Counted from the stretch's first letter, positions 25,395 through 34,444 are shown. The stretch: 50,858 bases of DNA from Pseudomonadota bacterium (GCA_963205255.1 CAUJIK010000046.1:1-50858), one strand, 5' to 3'. The notes: generated by a model not told the origin, from the letters alone. Translations and numbers: made by a program.

Positions 25395-25708
25395 GCGACG
25401 CGGACAACGCTCCCGTCACCGTGCAGATCCTGGAAAAGGAATACCTCATCGCCTGCCCGCCCGAGGAGCGCGCCGCGCTGATCGAGTCGGCCGCCCTGCT
25501 GAACGAGCGGCTGCGCCGCATCCGCGACACCGGCAAGGTGATCGGCATCGAGCGCATGGTGGTGATGGCGGCGCTCAACATGGCCAACGATCTGGCGCGC
25601 CTCAAGACCAGGGACCACCATCTGGAAACGCAGGTCGGCGGTCGCGTGCGGCTGCTGCGTGAACGTGTCGAAAAGGCAGTCGCCCACAGCCAGCAGCTCG
25701 AACTGTAG
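25391..25708 (+). CDS. zapA: Cell division protein ZapA
   Basis: A 105-residue ZapA, which cross-links FtsZ filaments. The N-terminal part has VTVQILEKEYLIACPPEE; the C-terminal part is a long helix with GIERMVVMAALNMANDL followed by coiled-coil residues. Start ATG 25391 overlaps the upstream coiled-coil gene. 6S RNA follows about a dozen bases after the stop, the usual zapA-ssrS-fau order. Confidence 0.93.
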   Translation: MSDADNAPVTVQILEKEYLIACPPEERAALIESAALLNERLRRIRDTGKVIGIERMVVMAALNMANDLARLKTRDHHLETQVGGRVRLLRERVEKAVAHSQQLEL

Positions 25709-25714
25709 TAGAGT
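25709..25714 (+). promoter_or_regulatory. Candidate -10 box of 6S RNA
   Basis: TAGAGT overlaps and follows the end of zapA and is placed 6 nt before the inferred 6S RNA 5' end. The -35 region lies inside zapA and has no strong match. Confidence 0.4.
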
Positions 25715-25719
25715 GGCTG

Positions 25720-25909
25720 TGCGCCGCCTGCGGTGTTCGACACGTGGATCGGGTTACCTCGGACCCTAATTGAAACACCCCAGGGGCTCGGCTTTCAGCA
25801 GCACTGTGCATGTCCGCCCCGAGCGGGAAGCCTTACCTGCCGTCAGTCTGCCCCACCTGTTGCTCCGGTTCGAGAGCAACGATCCGCACCGGCACAGGCG
25901 GGCGGCGCC
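25720..25909 (+). ncRNA. ssrS: 6S RNA
   Basis: Located exactly between zapA and fau, as in other Gammaproteobacteria. The RNA has a closing stem: 25721-25728 (GCGCCGCC) pairs perfectly with 25901-25908 (GGCGGCGC). The 5' part contains the typical CTGCGGTGTTCGACACG stretch, GGAAGCCTTACCTG resembles the conserved middle of known 6S RNAs, and 25859-25880 forms a perfect 7-bp hairpin. 6S RNA mimics an open promoter and binds sigma-70 RNA polymerase in stationary phase. Exact ends are inferred from the stem, and fau may be processed from the same transcript. Confidence 0.85.
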
Positions 25910-25915
25910 TTCTTC

Positions 25916-26515
25916 ATGAACCCCGGCTCCGATGAACGCGCCGAGCTGCGCAGCGCTCTCAGGGCAAAGCGGCGCGCAATAGCCGGCCCGGCCCGTGATG
26001 CTGCAGCGCGGCGCGTGGCCTTGCTCGCCGACCGCGCGAACCTGCTCCTCCCCGGCCGACGCATCGGCTTCTATCTGGACATGCCGGAAGAACTGCCCAC
26101 AGACGCCCTCATCGCCCGGGCTCGCGAGCGCGGCTGCATCGTCTGCCTGCCGCGCGTCCTCTCCATTCATGGCGACCGCATGATGTTCCTGGAGCATCAG
26201 GGCGGTGTATCGACGGGGCCCTTCGGCATCCGCGAACCATCGGGCGGCAAGGTGCTGCGCGCGCGGCAGCTGGACACCGTGTTCGTTCCGCTGGTGGGGT
26301 TCGATGCCCATGGATCACGGCTCGGAATGGGACGTGGCTACTATGACCGCCACTTCGCGCACCGCCTGCACCCAGGACGTCGACCGTTGCTGGTGGGTGT
26401 CGGCTACTCGGTGCAGGAGATCGGGCATCTGCCGCGCGAGCCGCACGACGTGCCGCTGGACGGAGTTGTGACGGAGTGCGCACTGCGCTGGTTCGGGAAG
26501 GGAGAACGATCATGA
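25916..26515 (+). CDS. fau: 5-formyltetrahydrofolate cyclo-ligase
   Basis: A 199-residue MTHFS (YgfA/Fau), which uses ATP to convert 5-formyl-THF to 5,10-methenyl-THF. The family marks LDMPEELPT, FGIREPSGG, VFVPLVGFDAHGSRLGMG and RGYYDRHF are present. The start ATG 25916 follows the end of the 6S RNA by a few bases. The frame is open further upstream, but that part is the 6S RNA. The stop overlaps the EVE-domain gene (ATGA). Confidence 0.93.
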   Translation: MNPGSDERAELRSALRAKRRAIAGPARDAAARRVALLADRANLLLPGRRIGFYLDMPEELPTDALIARARERGCIVCLPRVLSIHGDRMMFLEHQGGVSTGPFGIREPSGGKVLRARQLDTVFVPLVGFDAHGSRLGMGRGYYDRHFAHRLHPGRRPLLVGVGYSVQEIGHLPREPHDVPLDGVVTECALRWFGKGERS

Positions 26516-26976
26516 AGTACTGGCTGATGAAGACCGAGCCGTCGACGTTCGGCATCGACGACCTCGAACGCTCGCCCGGTCAGACGACCAGCTGGGAGGG
26601 AGTGCGCAACTTCCAGGCGCGCAACATGCTCCGGGACGAGATGAAGGCAGGCGACCTGGCGTTCTTCTATCACTCCTCCTGCCCCGTGCCGGGCATCGCC
26701 GCCATCGTCGAGATCGTCCGCGGTGGCTATCCGGATGCCAGCGCATGGAACCGGCGCAGCGAGTACTACGACGCAAAAAGCACTGAAAACAAGCCACTTT
26801 GGTACACAGTGGATGTTCGACTGAAGAAGCGGATCGAACCGCTGCTGCCTCTGGAACGGTTGCGTCACCATGCCGACGACGAGCTTGCCGACATGTGGCT
26901 GCTACGCCGTGGCAACCGGCTCTCGATCACGCCGGTGGATGCGAAGCACTGGAAGTTCATCCTCTCTCTGAAGTGA
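26512..26976 (+). CDS. EVE-domain protein
   Basis: A 154-residue single EVE domain (PUA-like fold). It starts MKYWLMKTEPSTFGIDDL and has TSWEGVRNFQARNMLRDEM, GDLAFFYHSS and the Trp-rich PLWYTVDV. EVE domains are thought to bind modified DNA or RNA bases. The fau-EVE pairing is common in Proteobacteria and there are no defence genes around it, so a housekeeping RNA role is more likely than phage defence here. Start ATG overlaps the fau stop. Confidence 0.93.
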   Translation: MKYWLMKTEPSTFGIDDLERSPGQTTSWEGVRNFQARNMLRDEMKAGDLAFFYHSSCPVPGIAAIVEIVRGGYPDASAWNRRSEYYDAKSTENKPLWYTVDVRLKKRIEPLLPLERLRHHADDELADMWLLRRGNRLSITPVDAKHWKFILSLK

Positions 26977-27058
26977 GAGCGATCAGTCGACGATGCCGGA
27001 CGTGTACCGGTCACATGTCGATGCCGTTGCACGAGTACAACTTCGCTTACACGCTTGC

Positions 27059-27086
27059 TTGTAATTTGGCAACGCGTGTATATACT
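27059..27086 (+). promoter_or_regulatory. Strong sigma-70 type promoter for the polybasic peptide gene
   Basis: TTGTAA (27059-27064) and TATACT (27081-27086) each match the consensus in 5 of 6 positions and are 16 nt apart. The surrounding sequence is AT-richer than the genome around it. The predicted start near 27093 leaves a leader of about 29 nt that contains a GGAG ribosome site. Confidence 0.7.
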
Positions 27087-27121
27087 CGACCCCCGGACTA
27101 ACCTGTAACTGGAGAACTCTC

Positions 27122-27190
27122 ATGGCGAAAGCCAAGAAGAAAGCTAAGGCTAAGGCAAAGGCCAAGAAAAAGGCCGCCAAGAAGAAGTAA
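27122..27190 (+). CDS. 22-residue Lys/Ala-rich polybasic peptide
   Basis: A complete small gene too short for ordinary gene calling. GGAG at 27111-27114 sits 7 nt before ATG 27122; the product contains 13 Lys, 8 Ala and the initiator Met, starting MAKAKKK and ending KKKAAKKK, then TAA. The net charge is about +13, and it looks like an isolated histone H1/AlgP-type tail. A good promoter precedes it and two stable hairpins follow it, so it looks like a self-contained, probably well-expressed unit. Function unknown; nucleic-acid, ribosome or polyphosphate binding is only a guess. Confidence 0.7.
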   Translation: MAKAKKKAKAKAKAKKKAAKKK

Positions 27191-27196
27191 CTCGAT

Positions 27197-27238
27197 GGTG
27201 TTCGGCGGGCTGGATGAAAATCTTCCCGCCGAAACACC
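27197..27238 (+). terminator. Hairpin after the polybasic peptide gene
   Basis: GGTGTTCGGCGGG pairs with CCCGCCGAAACACC across a 15-nt loop, 13 bp with one bulged base. It begins 6 nt after the TAA. No U-run follows directly, so it could be a 3'-end stabiliser as well as a terminator. Confidence 0.5.
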
Positions 27239-27252
27239 AGAAAGATACTGAA

Positions 27253-27280
27253 GACTGTGCCCGCGAAAGCGGGCACAGTC
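27253..27280 (+). terminator. Perfect 12-bp hairpin with GAAA tetraloop upstream of rpiA
   Basis: GACTGTGCCCGC, loop GAAA, GCGGGCACAGTC, followed by GTTTCC. This is a very stable stem with a GNRA loop and only a weak T-tract. It lies between the peptide gene and rpiA (ATG 27308) and most likely ends the short transcript. Confidence 0.6.
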
Positions 27281-27307
27281 GTTTCCGGAACCAGGAAATT
27301 TTCCTCG

Positions 27308-27979
27308 ATGAGCGAAGAACAGCAGCAACTCAAACGCCGCGTCGCGGCCGCCGCACTGGAATACCTCGAAGAGGGCATGGTGCTCGGTGTCGGCACCGGC
27401 TCCACCGTCAACGCGCTGCTGGACCAGCTGGCGCCCTGGGTACCGCGGCTGCGTGGCGCCGTCTCCAGTTCAGAGGGTTCGACCCGCCGGCTGCGCGAAC
27501 TGGGCGTGCCGGTGCTGGACCTGAACGAGGTGGACGACCTCGGACTCTATATAGATGGCGCCGACGAGACGAACCCCCGCCTGCAACTGATCAAGGGGGG
27601 TGGCGCCGCCCTCACCCGCGAGAAGATCGTGGCCGCGGCGGCGCGCCGCTTCATCTGCATCGTCGATCAGAGCAAGCTGGTCGAACGGCTGGGCCGCTTC
27701 CCCCTGCCGGTGGAAGTGATCCCGATGGCGCGCAACCTGGTGGCCCGCGAGCTGACCCACCTCGGCGGAAGGCCGGTGCACCGCCCGGGGGTGACCACCG
27801 ACAACGGCAACCACATCCTCGACGTGCATGACCTCGCCATCGACGCGCCCGAGGTCCTGGAAACCGCCATCAACCAGATTGCCGGGGTGGTCACGGTGGG
27901 TCTGTTCGCCCGGCGGCCGGCGGATCTGCTGCTGGTCGGATCCGGCCAGGGAGTGCGCCGGATCGAAAAGCCGGCCTGA
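27308..27979 (+). CDS. rpiA: Ribose-5-phosphate isomerase A
   Basis: A 223-residue RpiA interconverting ribose 5-phosphate and ribulose 5-phosphate. Motifs are [42 protein letters not shown] (catalytic Asp and Lys) and [12 protein letters not shown]. Start ATG 27308 (MSEEQQQLK) is used; the in-frame upstream codons run through the terminator hairpin and are not protein-like. The pentose-phosphate partner rpe is also in this window, at 36.6 kb. Confidence 0.96.
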   Translation: MSEEQQQLKRRVAAAALEYLEEGMVLGVGTGSTVNALLDQLAPWVPRLRGAVSSSEGSTRRLRELGVPVLDLNEVDDLGLYIDGADETNPRLQLIKGGGAALTREKIVAAAARRFICIVDQSKLVERLGRFPLPVEVIPMARNLVARELTHLGGRPVHRPGVTTDNGNHILDVHDLAIDAPEVLETAINQIAGVVTVGLFARRPADLLLVGSGQGVRRIEKPA

Positions 27980-27990
27980 TACCACCTTGA

Positions 27991-28012
27991 GGGCGCCGCA
28001 ATTGCGGCGCCC
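27991..28012 (+). terminator. Perfect 22-bp palindrome after rpiA
   Basis: GGGCGCCGCA ATTG CGGCGCCC reads the same on both strands; it starts 12 nt after the rpiA stop. It can form a 9-10 bp stem and may end rpiA transcription, but no T-run follows. Confidence 0.45.
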
Positions 28013-28037
28013 GGGCATGCCTGCTAGTCTTTGGTGC

Positions 28038-28127
28038 ATGCGTCACCCGCAGCACACAATCGTTTCTGCCTCTCCCGGCGGCGAGTTGCTGGCGGCGCGC
28101 CTGCACCTGCGTCGCCCGACGCACTGA
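28038..28127 (+). CDS. Possible leader peptide upstream of leuA
   Basis: A 29-codon reading frame beginning MRHPQHT with four Leu codons in its second half (ELLAARLHL) and ending at a TGA 115 nt before leuA. A -10-like TAGTCT lies 7 nt before its ATG. After the stop, GGCGC (28138-28142) can pair with GCGCC (28151-28155) and ATTTCCC follows. This could be a leucine attenuator, but the Leu codons are not consecutive and the hairpin is weak. The remainder of the 263-nt rpiA-leuA gap shows nothing else I recognise. Confidence 0.3.
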   Translation: MRHPQHTIVSASPGGELLAARLHLRRPTH

Positions 28128-28242
28128 CCGACTCTGCGGCGCCTCCGGGCGCGCCATTTCCCAGATTCCCCCTTGTCCCTGACCGTACGCGCGGCGGGCT
28201 ATCCCCGATCCGAAGCGGAACGTGTCCAAGCTGGAGCCGACC

Positions 28243-29937
<1,695 letters not shown>

Positions 29938-29964
29938 TCCTCTGGACCTCGCCTCGCGGCGGGG

Positions 29965-30160
29965 TCAGCGGGGCAGATGCAGGGCCATCCGGGTGCCGTC
30001 GCCGGCACCCGAGTCCACCTGCAGCCTCCAGCCCAGATGCTCGCAGATGCGCATGATCACGCACCAGCTGGGGCAGCAAGGCATGCAGCGGGATCGACTC
30101 GCGGGAATCGGCCAGCCGTGCCGGGTCCTTCACCAGCCCCGCGGCGGCCGCGGGTGAAGG
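29965..30160 (-). pseudogene. Remnant of a sensor histidine kinase C-terminus
   Basis: Two frames together read as pieces of a histidine kinase. At 30154-30061 the minus strand gives GLVKDPARLADSRESIPLHAL; at 30060-29965 another frame gives VIMRICEHLGWRLQVDS, GTRMALHLPR and a stop, like the end of a HATPase domain. The N box, G box and everything upstream are missing, and the two pieces are joined by a frame change. It is clearly non-functional. The other end runs into the TctC remnant. Confidence 0.6.
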
Positions 30161-30642
30161 CCGGGATCTGGTGGCGCGTGAGACGCAGCGGGCCATGCGC
30201 GCCAACGGCATCGTCAACAACGTCCAGGTCGTCAACATTCCCAGAGCCGGTGGCACGATCGGCTTGAGCCAGGTCAGTCGCATGAAGAGCGACGGCGCAA
30301 CCATCATGGTGACCGGCATCGTCATGCTCGGCGGCATTACCACCAGTTCCAGCGACCTGAGCCTGGCCGAGATGATACCGGTCGCCAGGCGCCGAGGACT
30401 TTGAAGTCATCGCCGTCCCCGCTCATTCGCGGTACCAAACGCTCGAGGAGTTCATCGAGGATTGGAAGGCCGACCCCGCGCACAACCCGATCGGCGGTGG
30501 CTCGACGGGCGGCATCGATCACATGACTGCCGCGATGCTCGCCAGGGAGGTCGGCATGAATCCCGCGAACGCCAGGTACTCGGTCTACACCGTTGTCGGC
30601 AGGATCCGCGCCCACCGCAACTCCGACCGCGGAGCGAGCTGA
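30141..30642 (+). pseudogene. Frameshifted, truncated TctC/Bug-family solute-binding protein gene
   Basis: From about 30141 the frame reads GRDLVARETQRAMRANGIV, NNVQVVNIPRAGGTIG and MVTGIVMLGG, then stops at 30404. The frame starting at 30394 continues the same protein (EDFEVIAVPAHSRYQ, EDWKADPAHNPIGGGSTGG, AMLAREVGMNP) to a stop at 30642. Tripartite tricarboxylate transporter binding proteins have this order. The signal peptide and the C-terminal half are missing and one frameshift separates the halves. No TctA or TctB gene is nearby. Confidence 0.8.
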
Positions 30643-30690
30643 TCCTGGCGTGTCGTCTCGTGCGCAGCCCGCGTCGTTGCGGGCCGAGCC

Positions 30691-31200
30691 TCAATTGATC
30701 GCGAAGCAATAAAACAGGCCGCCGCCACCCCACTTCTGAAACAACCCGGGGCTGCAACCGAGCGTCTCGTGCGCCGAATTCCATGAGCTGCTGGAGCCGG
30801 CGCGATCGTGATGGCCGATCTGCGCGCTGCCCTCCCTGCTGCTCGTCCAGTTCTTGCAGGTGCGATCGGCGTTGTCGGTGTAGGCCGTGCCGTCGGGCTT
30901 GGTGCCCGTGAGAATGTCGTGCATCAGCGGTCCGACCGGTCCGCCGGAGAAATTGATCCGCTTGCCATCCTCATCCAGCGCGGTCGCGCGCATTGACGGC
31001 GGGTTTGCCATTGGCAGGACTGGCGCTGAGATAGGCGTGCCAGGTCTTCGCAGTGACCGCAGGCAGCTCAGTCGAAGCCGCCAGCTGCTGGCAATGCTTG
31101 TCCGCGCCCTCCAACCCTCCCAGATCGCCGCCGAATCCCGGACTCACGCTGGTGACGTGGCATTGGCCGCTCACCCAAGCCGCGTAAATGGCGTGCAAAT
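30691..31200 (-). pseudogene. Broken gene for a Cys/Gly-rich secreted-type protein
   Basis: On the minus strand one frame (to stop at 30971) reads HVTSVSPGFGGDLGGLEGAD, KHCQQLA, KTWHAYLS and VNARDRAG; another (31011-30691) reads MHDILTGTKPDGTAY, RTCKNWTSSREGSAQIGHHD, SWNSAHETLGC and GLFYCFAIN. Together they make up a recurring proteobacterial secreted protein whose formal family name I cannot state with certainty. The join lacks about 25-30 residues expected between the halves and changes frame, so it is a pseudogene. The N-terminus is unclear near the glnS promoter. Confidence 0.6.
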
Positions 31201-31259
31201 GGCGACCGCTGGTGGCGCAAGGTGGCTTTGCACATGCGGGTCGGGGGCCCGGATCAAGG

Positions 31260-31265
31260 TAGACT
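31260..31265 (+). promoter_or_regulatory. Candidate -10 box of glnS
   Basis: TAGACT, nine bases before the glnS ATG at 31275. No well-placed -35. The same hexamer precedes sua5, purE and dgkA. Confidence 0.4.
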
Positions 31266-31274
31266 ACCAAGCCC

Positions 31275-33038
31275 ATGGCACCCAAAGATCCCGCGCCCGC
31301 ACAGCCGGCAAGCAACTTCATCCGTCACATCGTCGAGGCAGATCTTGCCGCGGCCAAGTACGCCTCGCGGCGCTGGGCTGGCGAGCCTGGCGAGGCCACA
31401 CGGCACGCATCCGGCCCGCTCGACCCGGCGCGCATTCGCACCCGTTTTCCACCGGAGCCGAACGGGTACCTGCACATCGGGCACGCCAAGTCGATCTGCC
31501 TGAACTTCGGCCTGGCGCGGGAGTTCGGCGGCGCCTGCCACCTGCGCTTCGACGACACCAATCCGGCACGTGAAGAACAGCAGTACGTCGATTCGATCAT
31601 CGACGTGGTGAAGTGGCTGGGTTTCGACTGGGGCCCGAATCTCTACTTTGCCTCGAACTACTTCGAGGCGATGCACCGCTGCGCCGTTGCGCTGATCGAG
31701 CGCGGCCACGCCTATGTCGACAGCCAGAGCGCGGAAGAAATGCGGGCCAATCGCGGCACGCTGACCGAGCCGGGCAAGGACAGCCCCCATCGCGCGCGCA
31801 GCGTGGCGGAGAATCTCGACCTGTTCGCCCGCATGCGAAGCGGTGAGTTTCCCGATGGCGCGCATGTGCTGCGGGCGAAGGTCGACATGGCCTCCCCGAA
31901 CATCAATCTGCGTGATCCGCCCATCTACCGGATTCGCCACGCGCAGCACCACAATACGGGCGACACCTGGTGCATCTACCCGATGTACACCTTCGCGCAC
32001 CCGATCGAGGATGCGCTGGAGAACATCACTCATTCGCTGTGCACGCTGGAATTCGAAGACCAGCGACCCTTCTACAACTGGCTGCTCGAGCGCCTGCACG
32101 AGGCGGGATTCTTTGCACAGCCGCTGCCGCAGCAGTACGAGTTCTCCCGCCTGAATCTCAGCTACACGGTGCTGTCCAAGCGCAAGCTGATGCAGCTGGT
32201 TGAAGAAGGCCATGTCGACGGCTGGGATGACCCCCGCATGCCGACGCTGGCCGGCGCGCGCCGTCGCGGGTTCACGCCGGAGGCATTCCGGGCGTTTGCC
32301 GAACGGATCGGCGTTTCCAAGTCCGATTCCTGGATCGATGTGGGTGTGCTGGAAGACTGCGTGCGCAATCACCTGAACGAGGTCGCGCAGCGAAGGATCG
32401 GCGTGCTGGATCCGGTGAAGCTCATCATCGACAACTACCCCGAAGGGCAGACTGAAACGTGCGTCGCGCCGAACCATCCGCAACGGCCGGACCTGGGTAC
32501 GCGCGAGCTGCTGTTCGCACGCGAGCTGTGGATCGAGCGGGAAGATTTCATGCTGACCCCGAGCAAGGGCTACTTCCGGCTCTATCCCGGAAATCGCGTC
32601 CGGCTGCGCTATGGATACGTGGTGGAGTGCACCGGCTGCGAGCAGGATGCCGAGGGGCGCGTTGTCGCCGTGCACTGCAACTACTTCCCTGACTCGCACT
32701 CCGGGTCTGCGGGCGCCGACCAGTACAAGGTGAAGGGCAATGTGCACTGGGTGGCCGTGCAGGCCGCCTGCGAATGCGAGGTGCGGCTCTACGATCGGCT
32801 GTTCGGCGTCTCAAATCCGGGCGCAGGCGAGCGCGACTTCCTGCTCGACATCAATCCGGATTCCAAACGCGTGATTCGCGCGCAACTGGAACCTGCCCTG
32901 AGGCAGACGCAGGCCGGATCGAGCTGCCAGTTCGAACGGCACGGCTATTTTGTGGCTGACCGTGTGGACTCAAAGCCGGGCGCGCCCGTATTCAATCGTA
33001 CCGTGACCCTGCGCGATTCCTGGGCCAAGGCGCGCTGA
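31275..33038 (+). CDS. glnS: Glutaminyl-tRNA synthetase
   Basis: A 587-residue class I synthetase of GlnRS type. It has PNGYLHIGHAKS (HIGH motif, about residues 61-72), RFDDTNP, the KMSKS-equivalent VLSKRKLMQL at about 297-306, and RMPTLAGARRRGFTPE. The C-terminal anticodon-binding beta-barrels follow (FRLYPGNRVRLRYGYVVEC). Presence of GlnRS implies direct Gln-tRNA charging. A tRNA-Gln(CTG) gene is under 1 kb away. Its neighbours on both sides contain gene debris, but glnS itself is intact. Confidence 0.96.
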   Translation: MAPKDPAPAQPASNFIRHIVEADLAAAKYASRRWAGEPGEATRHASGPLDPARIRTRFPPEPNGYLHIGHAKSICLNFGLAREFGGACHLRFDDTNPAREEQQYVDSIIDVVKWLGFDWGPNLYFASNYFEAMHRCAVALIERGHAYVDSQSAEEMRANRGTLTEPGKDSPHRARSVAENLDLFARMRSGEFPDGAHVLRAKVDMASPNINLRDPPIYRIRHAQHHNTGDTWCIYPMYTFAHPIEDALENITHSLCTLEFEDQRPFYNWLLERLHEAGFFAQPLPQQYEFSRLNLSYTVLSKRKLMQLVEEGHVDGWDDPRMPTLAGARRRGFTPEAFRAFAERIGVSKSDSWIDVGVLEDCVRNHLNEVAQRRIGVLDPVKLIIDNYPEGQTETCVAPNHPQRPDLGTRELLFARELWIEREDFMLTPSKGYFRLYPGNRVRLRYGYVVECTGCEQDAEGRVVAVHCNYFPDSHSGSAGADQYKVKGNVHWVAVQAACECEVRLYDRLFGVSNPGAGERDFLLDINPDSKRVIRAQLEPALRQTQAGSSCQFERHGYFVADRVDSKPGAPVFNRTVTLRDSWAKAR

Positions 33039-33056
33039 GAGCGTCTCGCCTTCGAA

Positions 33057-33575
33057 TCAGGTGGCAACGAAGCGCTGCTGCTCGCGGTCCTTCACCACGC
33101 GGTCGCCGCGGAACACGGTACCGTTCATCGCGATGTACACGCCTGGTGGCGCTACCTGGACCGCGGCAAAGGCCATGCCCAGATTGAACGGTGCATCGGT
33201 CTCATTGAATCGCGCCGGCGCCAACGCGCCAGTGAGCACGATGGCCTTGCCGGGGATGCCTTCGAGCACCTGAGCCGTCTGCGTCATCGTGTCCGTGCCA
33301 TGCGTGATGACCACGCGAGTGCACGCCGATGCGCGAACACTCTCCGCGATCAGGGCACGGTCGGCATCGGTGAGGTCGAGGCTGTCCTTGTGCAGCAACT
33401 CGCGGCACTCGAACCGGTGCGCAACGCGTGCCAGCGACAGCAGCCGGGGAACGAAGCTGTCTGCAATCTGGTACTGGCTAGTGGCGTCGAAATACTGCTT
33501 GTCGATGGTGCCGCCGGTAGTCAGCACGAGGATGGCATCGGTGGATGCACCGGAAAGAAGATGCGTGCCTTGCAT
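33057..33575 (-). CDS. Single-domain asparaginase-like protein
   Basis: A 172-residue protein equivalent to only the N-terminal domain of L-asparaginase. It has LVLTTGGTIDKQYFD with the nucleophile-type Thr and the THGTDTM motif (Thr/Asp pair), then GIPGKAIVLTGALAPARF and PPGVYIAMNGTVF. Compact proteins of this size exist as a family in their own right, so I treat it as complete rather than truncated, but activity on asparagine is unproven. It converges on glnS with an 18-nt gap. Confidence 0.8.
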   Translation of the reverse strand: MQGTHLLSGASTDAILVLTTGGTIDKQYFDATSQYQIADSFVPRLLSLARVAHRFECRELLHKDSLDLTDADRALIAESVRASACTRVVITHGTDTMTQTAQVLEGIPGKAIVLTGALAPARFNETDAPFNLGMAFAAVQVAPPGVYIAMNGTVFRGDRVVKDREQQRFVAT

Positions 33576-33592
33576 GGAGCGGAGTTTAGACG

Positions 33593-33742
33593 ATGACCCG
33601 GGCGATGAGCCGCTCCCGCCAGGCTGCGCAGGGAAGTGTCAGTGAACTCAATTTCTTCGGTTACAGCGTCGCACTGTCCGGTGATGGGGATACGCTGGCG
33701 GTCGGCGCCGCACATGTGTTCGCGGGTCTGGCCGCCGACTGA
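33593..33742 (+). pseudogene. Relic fragment of an FG-GAP repeat protein
   Basis: A 49-codon frame whose middle reads LNFFGYSVALSGDGDTLAVGA, the core of an FG-GAP (beta-propeller) repeat as found in large secreted proteins; both flanks are unrelated. One repeat alone cannot fold, so it is probably a leftover of a deleted gene, next to tRNA-Gln. The rest of the 33576-33842 gap shows no other recognisable feature. Confidence 0.5.
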
Positions 33743-33842
33743 ACCCGTGGATGAACCGGCGCAGACGGAACAAATGAATCTGTGCTGTTCCGGGCTTTTC
33801 CGGCACTTACCCTCGCGCCTGAGACGGCGCGAGATGCGTAGT

Positions 33843-33916
33843 TGGCTGGGGGACTAGGATTCGAACCTAGGTTGACGGAGTCAGAGTCCGTAGTCCTACC
33901 GCTGGACGATCCCCCA
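33843..33916 (-). tRNA. tRNA-Gln(CTG)
   Basis: A 74-nt cloverleaf on the minus strand. The acceptor stem TGGGGGA pairs with TCCCCCA, followed by G and encoded CCA. The anticodon stem ACGGA/TCCGT encloses the loop CTCTGAC, anticodon CTG, which reads CAG. The T arm holds GGTTCGAATCC. It lies downstream of rpsI on the same strand and may be transcribed independently; no clear promoter is visible in the 123-nt gap. Confidence 0.95.
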
Positions 33917-33925
33917 CCTCTATCG

Positions 33926-33951
33926 GCGAAATCGGCCTTCGGCCATTTCGC
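33926..33951 (-). terminator. Hairpin between rpsI and tRNA-Gln
   Basis: GCGAAAT and ATTTCGC flank GGCC-TTC-GGCC, giving an 11-bp stem with one bulged C. With the hairpin at 33968-33994 it fills the gap after rpsI. Confidence 0.4.
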
Positions 33952-33967
33952 AGATCTCTTCGATACC

Positions 33968-33994
33968 GGCAGCGGGAAGCAAGTTCCCGCTGCC
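33968..33994 (-). terminator. Perfect 11-bp hairpin downstream of rpsI
   Basis: GGCAGCGGGAA and TTCCCGCTGCC are separated by a 5-nt loop. It lies about 45 nt beyond the rpsI stop on the same strand and is probably the rplM-rpsI terminator, though it lacks a U-run. Confidence 0.5.
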
Positions 33995-34039
33995 TGCGAC
34001 GGAGCCCGGCGCGCCGGCAGCGCGCGGACTCCGCAGAGA

Positions 34040-34432
34040 TTAACGCTTCGAGTACTGCGGACCGCGGCGGGCCTTGCGGCGACCGACCTTCTTGCGCTCG
34101 ACCTCGCGGGCATCGCGGGTGACGAAGCCGGCCTGGCGCAGCGGCGAACGCAGCGTTTCATCGTACTCGATCAGTGCGCGGGTGATGCCGTGGCGGATGG
34201 CGCCGGCCTGGCCGGTGATGCCGCCGCCCTCAACCGTCACGCTGATGTCGAAGCGGTCGGTCAGCTGCGCCAGTTCCAGCGGCTGACGCACGATCATGCG
34301 GCCGGTCTCGCGGCCGAAGAACTCGTCCAGCGGGCGATCATTGACGGTGATCTTGCCGGTGCCGGTGCGGAGGAACACCCGCGCCGTCGCGGTCTTGCGC
34401 CGGCCGGTGCCGTATTGATTCGGGGCTGCCAT
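34040..34432 (-). CDS. rpsI: 30S ribosomal protein S9
   Basis: A 130-residue S9. It starts [21 protein letters not shown] and ends in the universally conserved basic tail [12 protein letters not shown], which reaches the P-site t[19 protein letters not shown] is also typical. It follows rplM by 12 nt, the usual L13-S9 operon. Confidence 0.97.
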   Translation of the reverse strand: MAAPNQYGTGRRKTATARVFLRTGTGKITVNDRPLDEFFGRETGRMIVRQPLELAQLTDRFDISVTVEGGGITGQAGAIRHGITRALIEYDETLRSPLRQAGFVTRDAREVERKKVGRRKARRGPQYSKR

Positions 34433-34444
34433 CTGTAGCTTTCC

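Noticed and set aside
26512..26976. EVE-domain gene as part of a phage-defence system
   Set aside because: It is coupled to fau in a housekeeping context, with no restriction or other defence genes nearby.
29938..31274. Insertion sequence or prophage as the source of the broken genes
   Set aside because: No transposase, integrase, terminal inverted repeats or direct target repeats were seen in this stretch.
33057..33575. Truncated asparaginase pseudogene
   Set aside because: The protein has an intact start, both Thr/Asp motifs and a clean end; one-domain asparaginase-like proteins of this length exist, so it is kept as a real gene.
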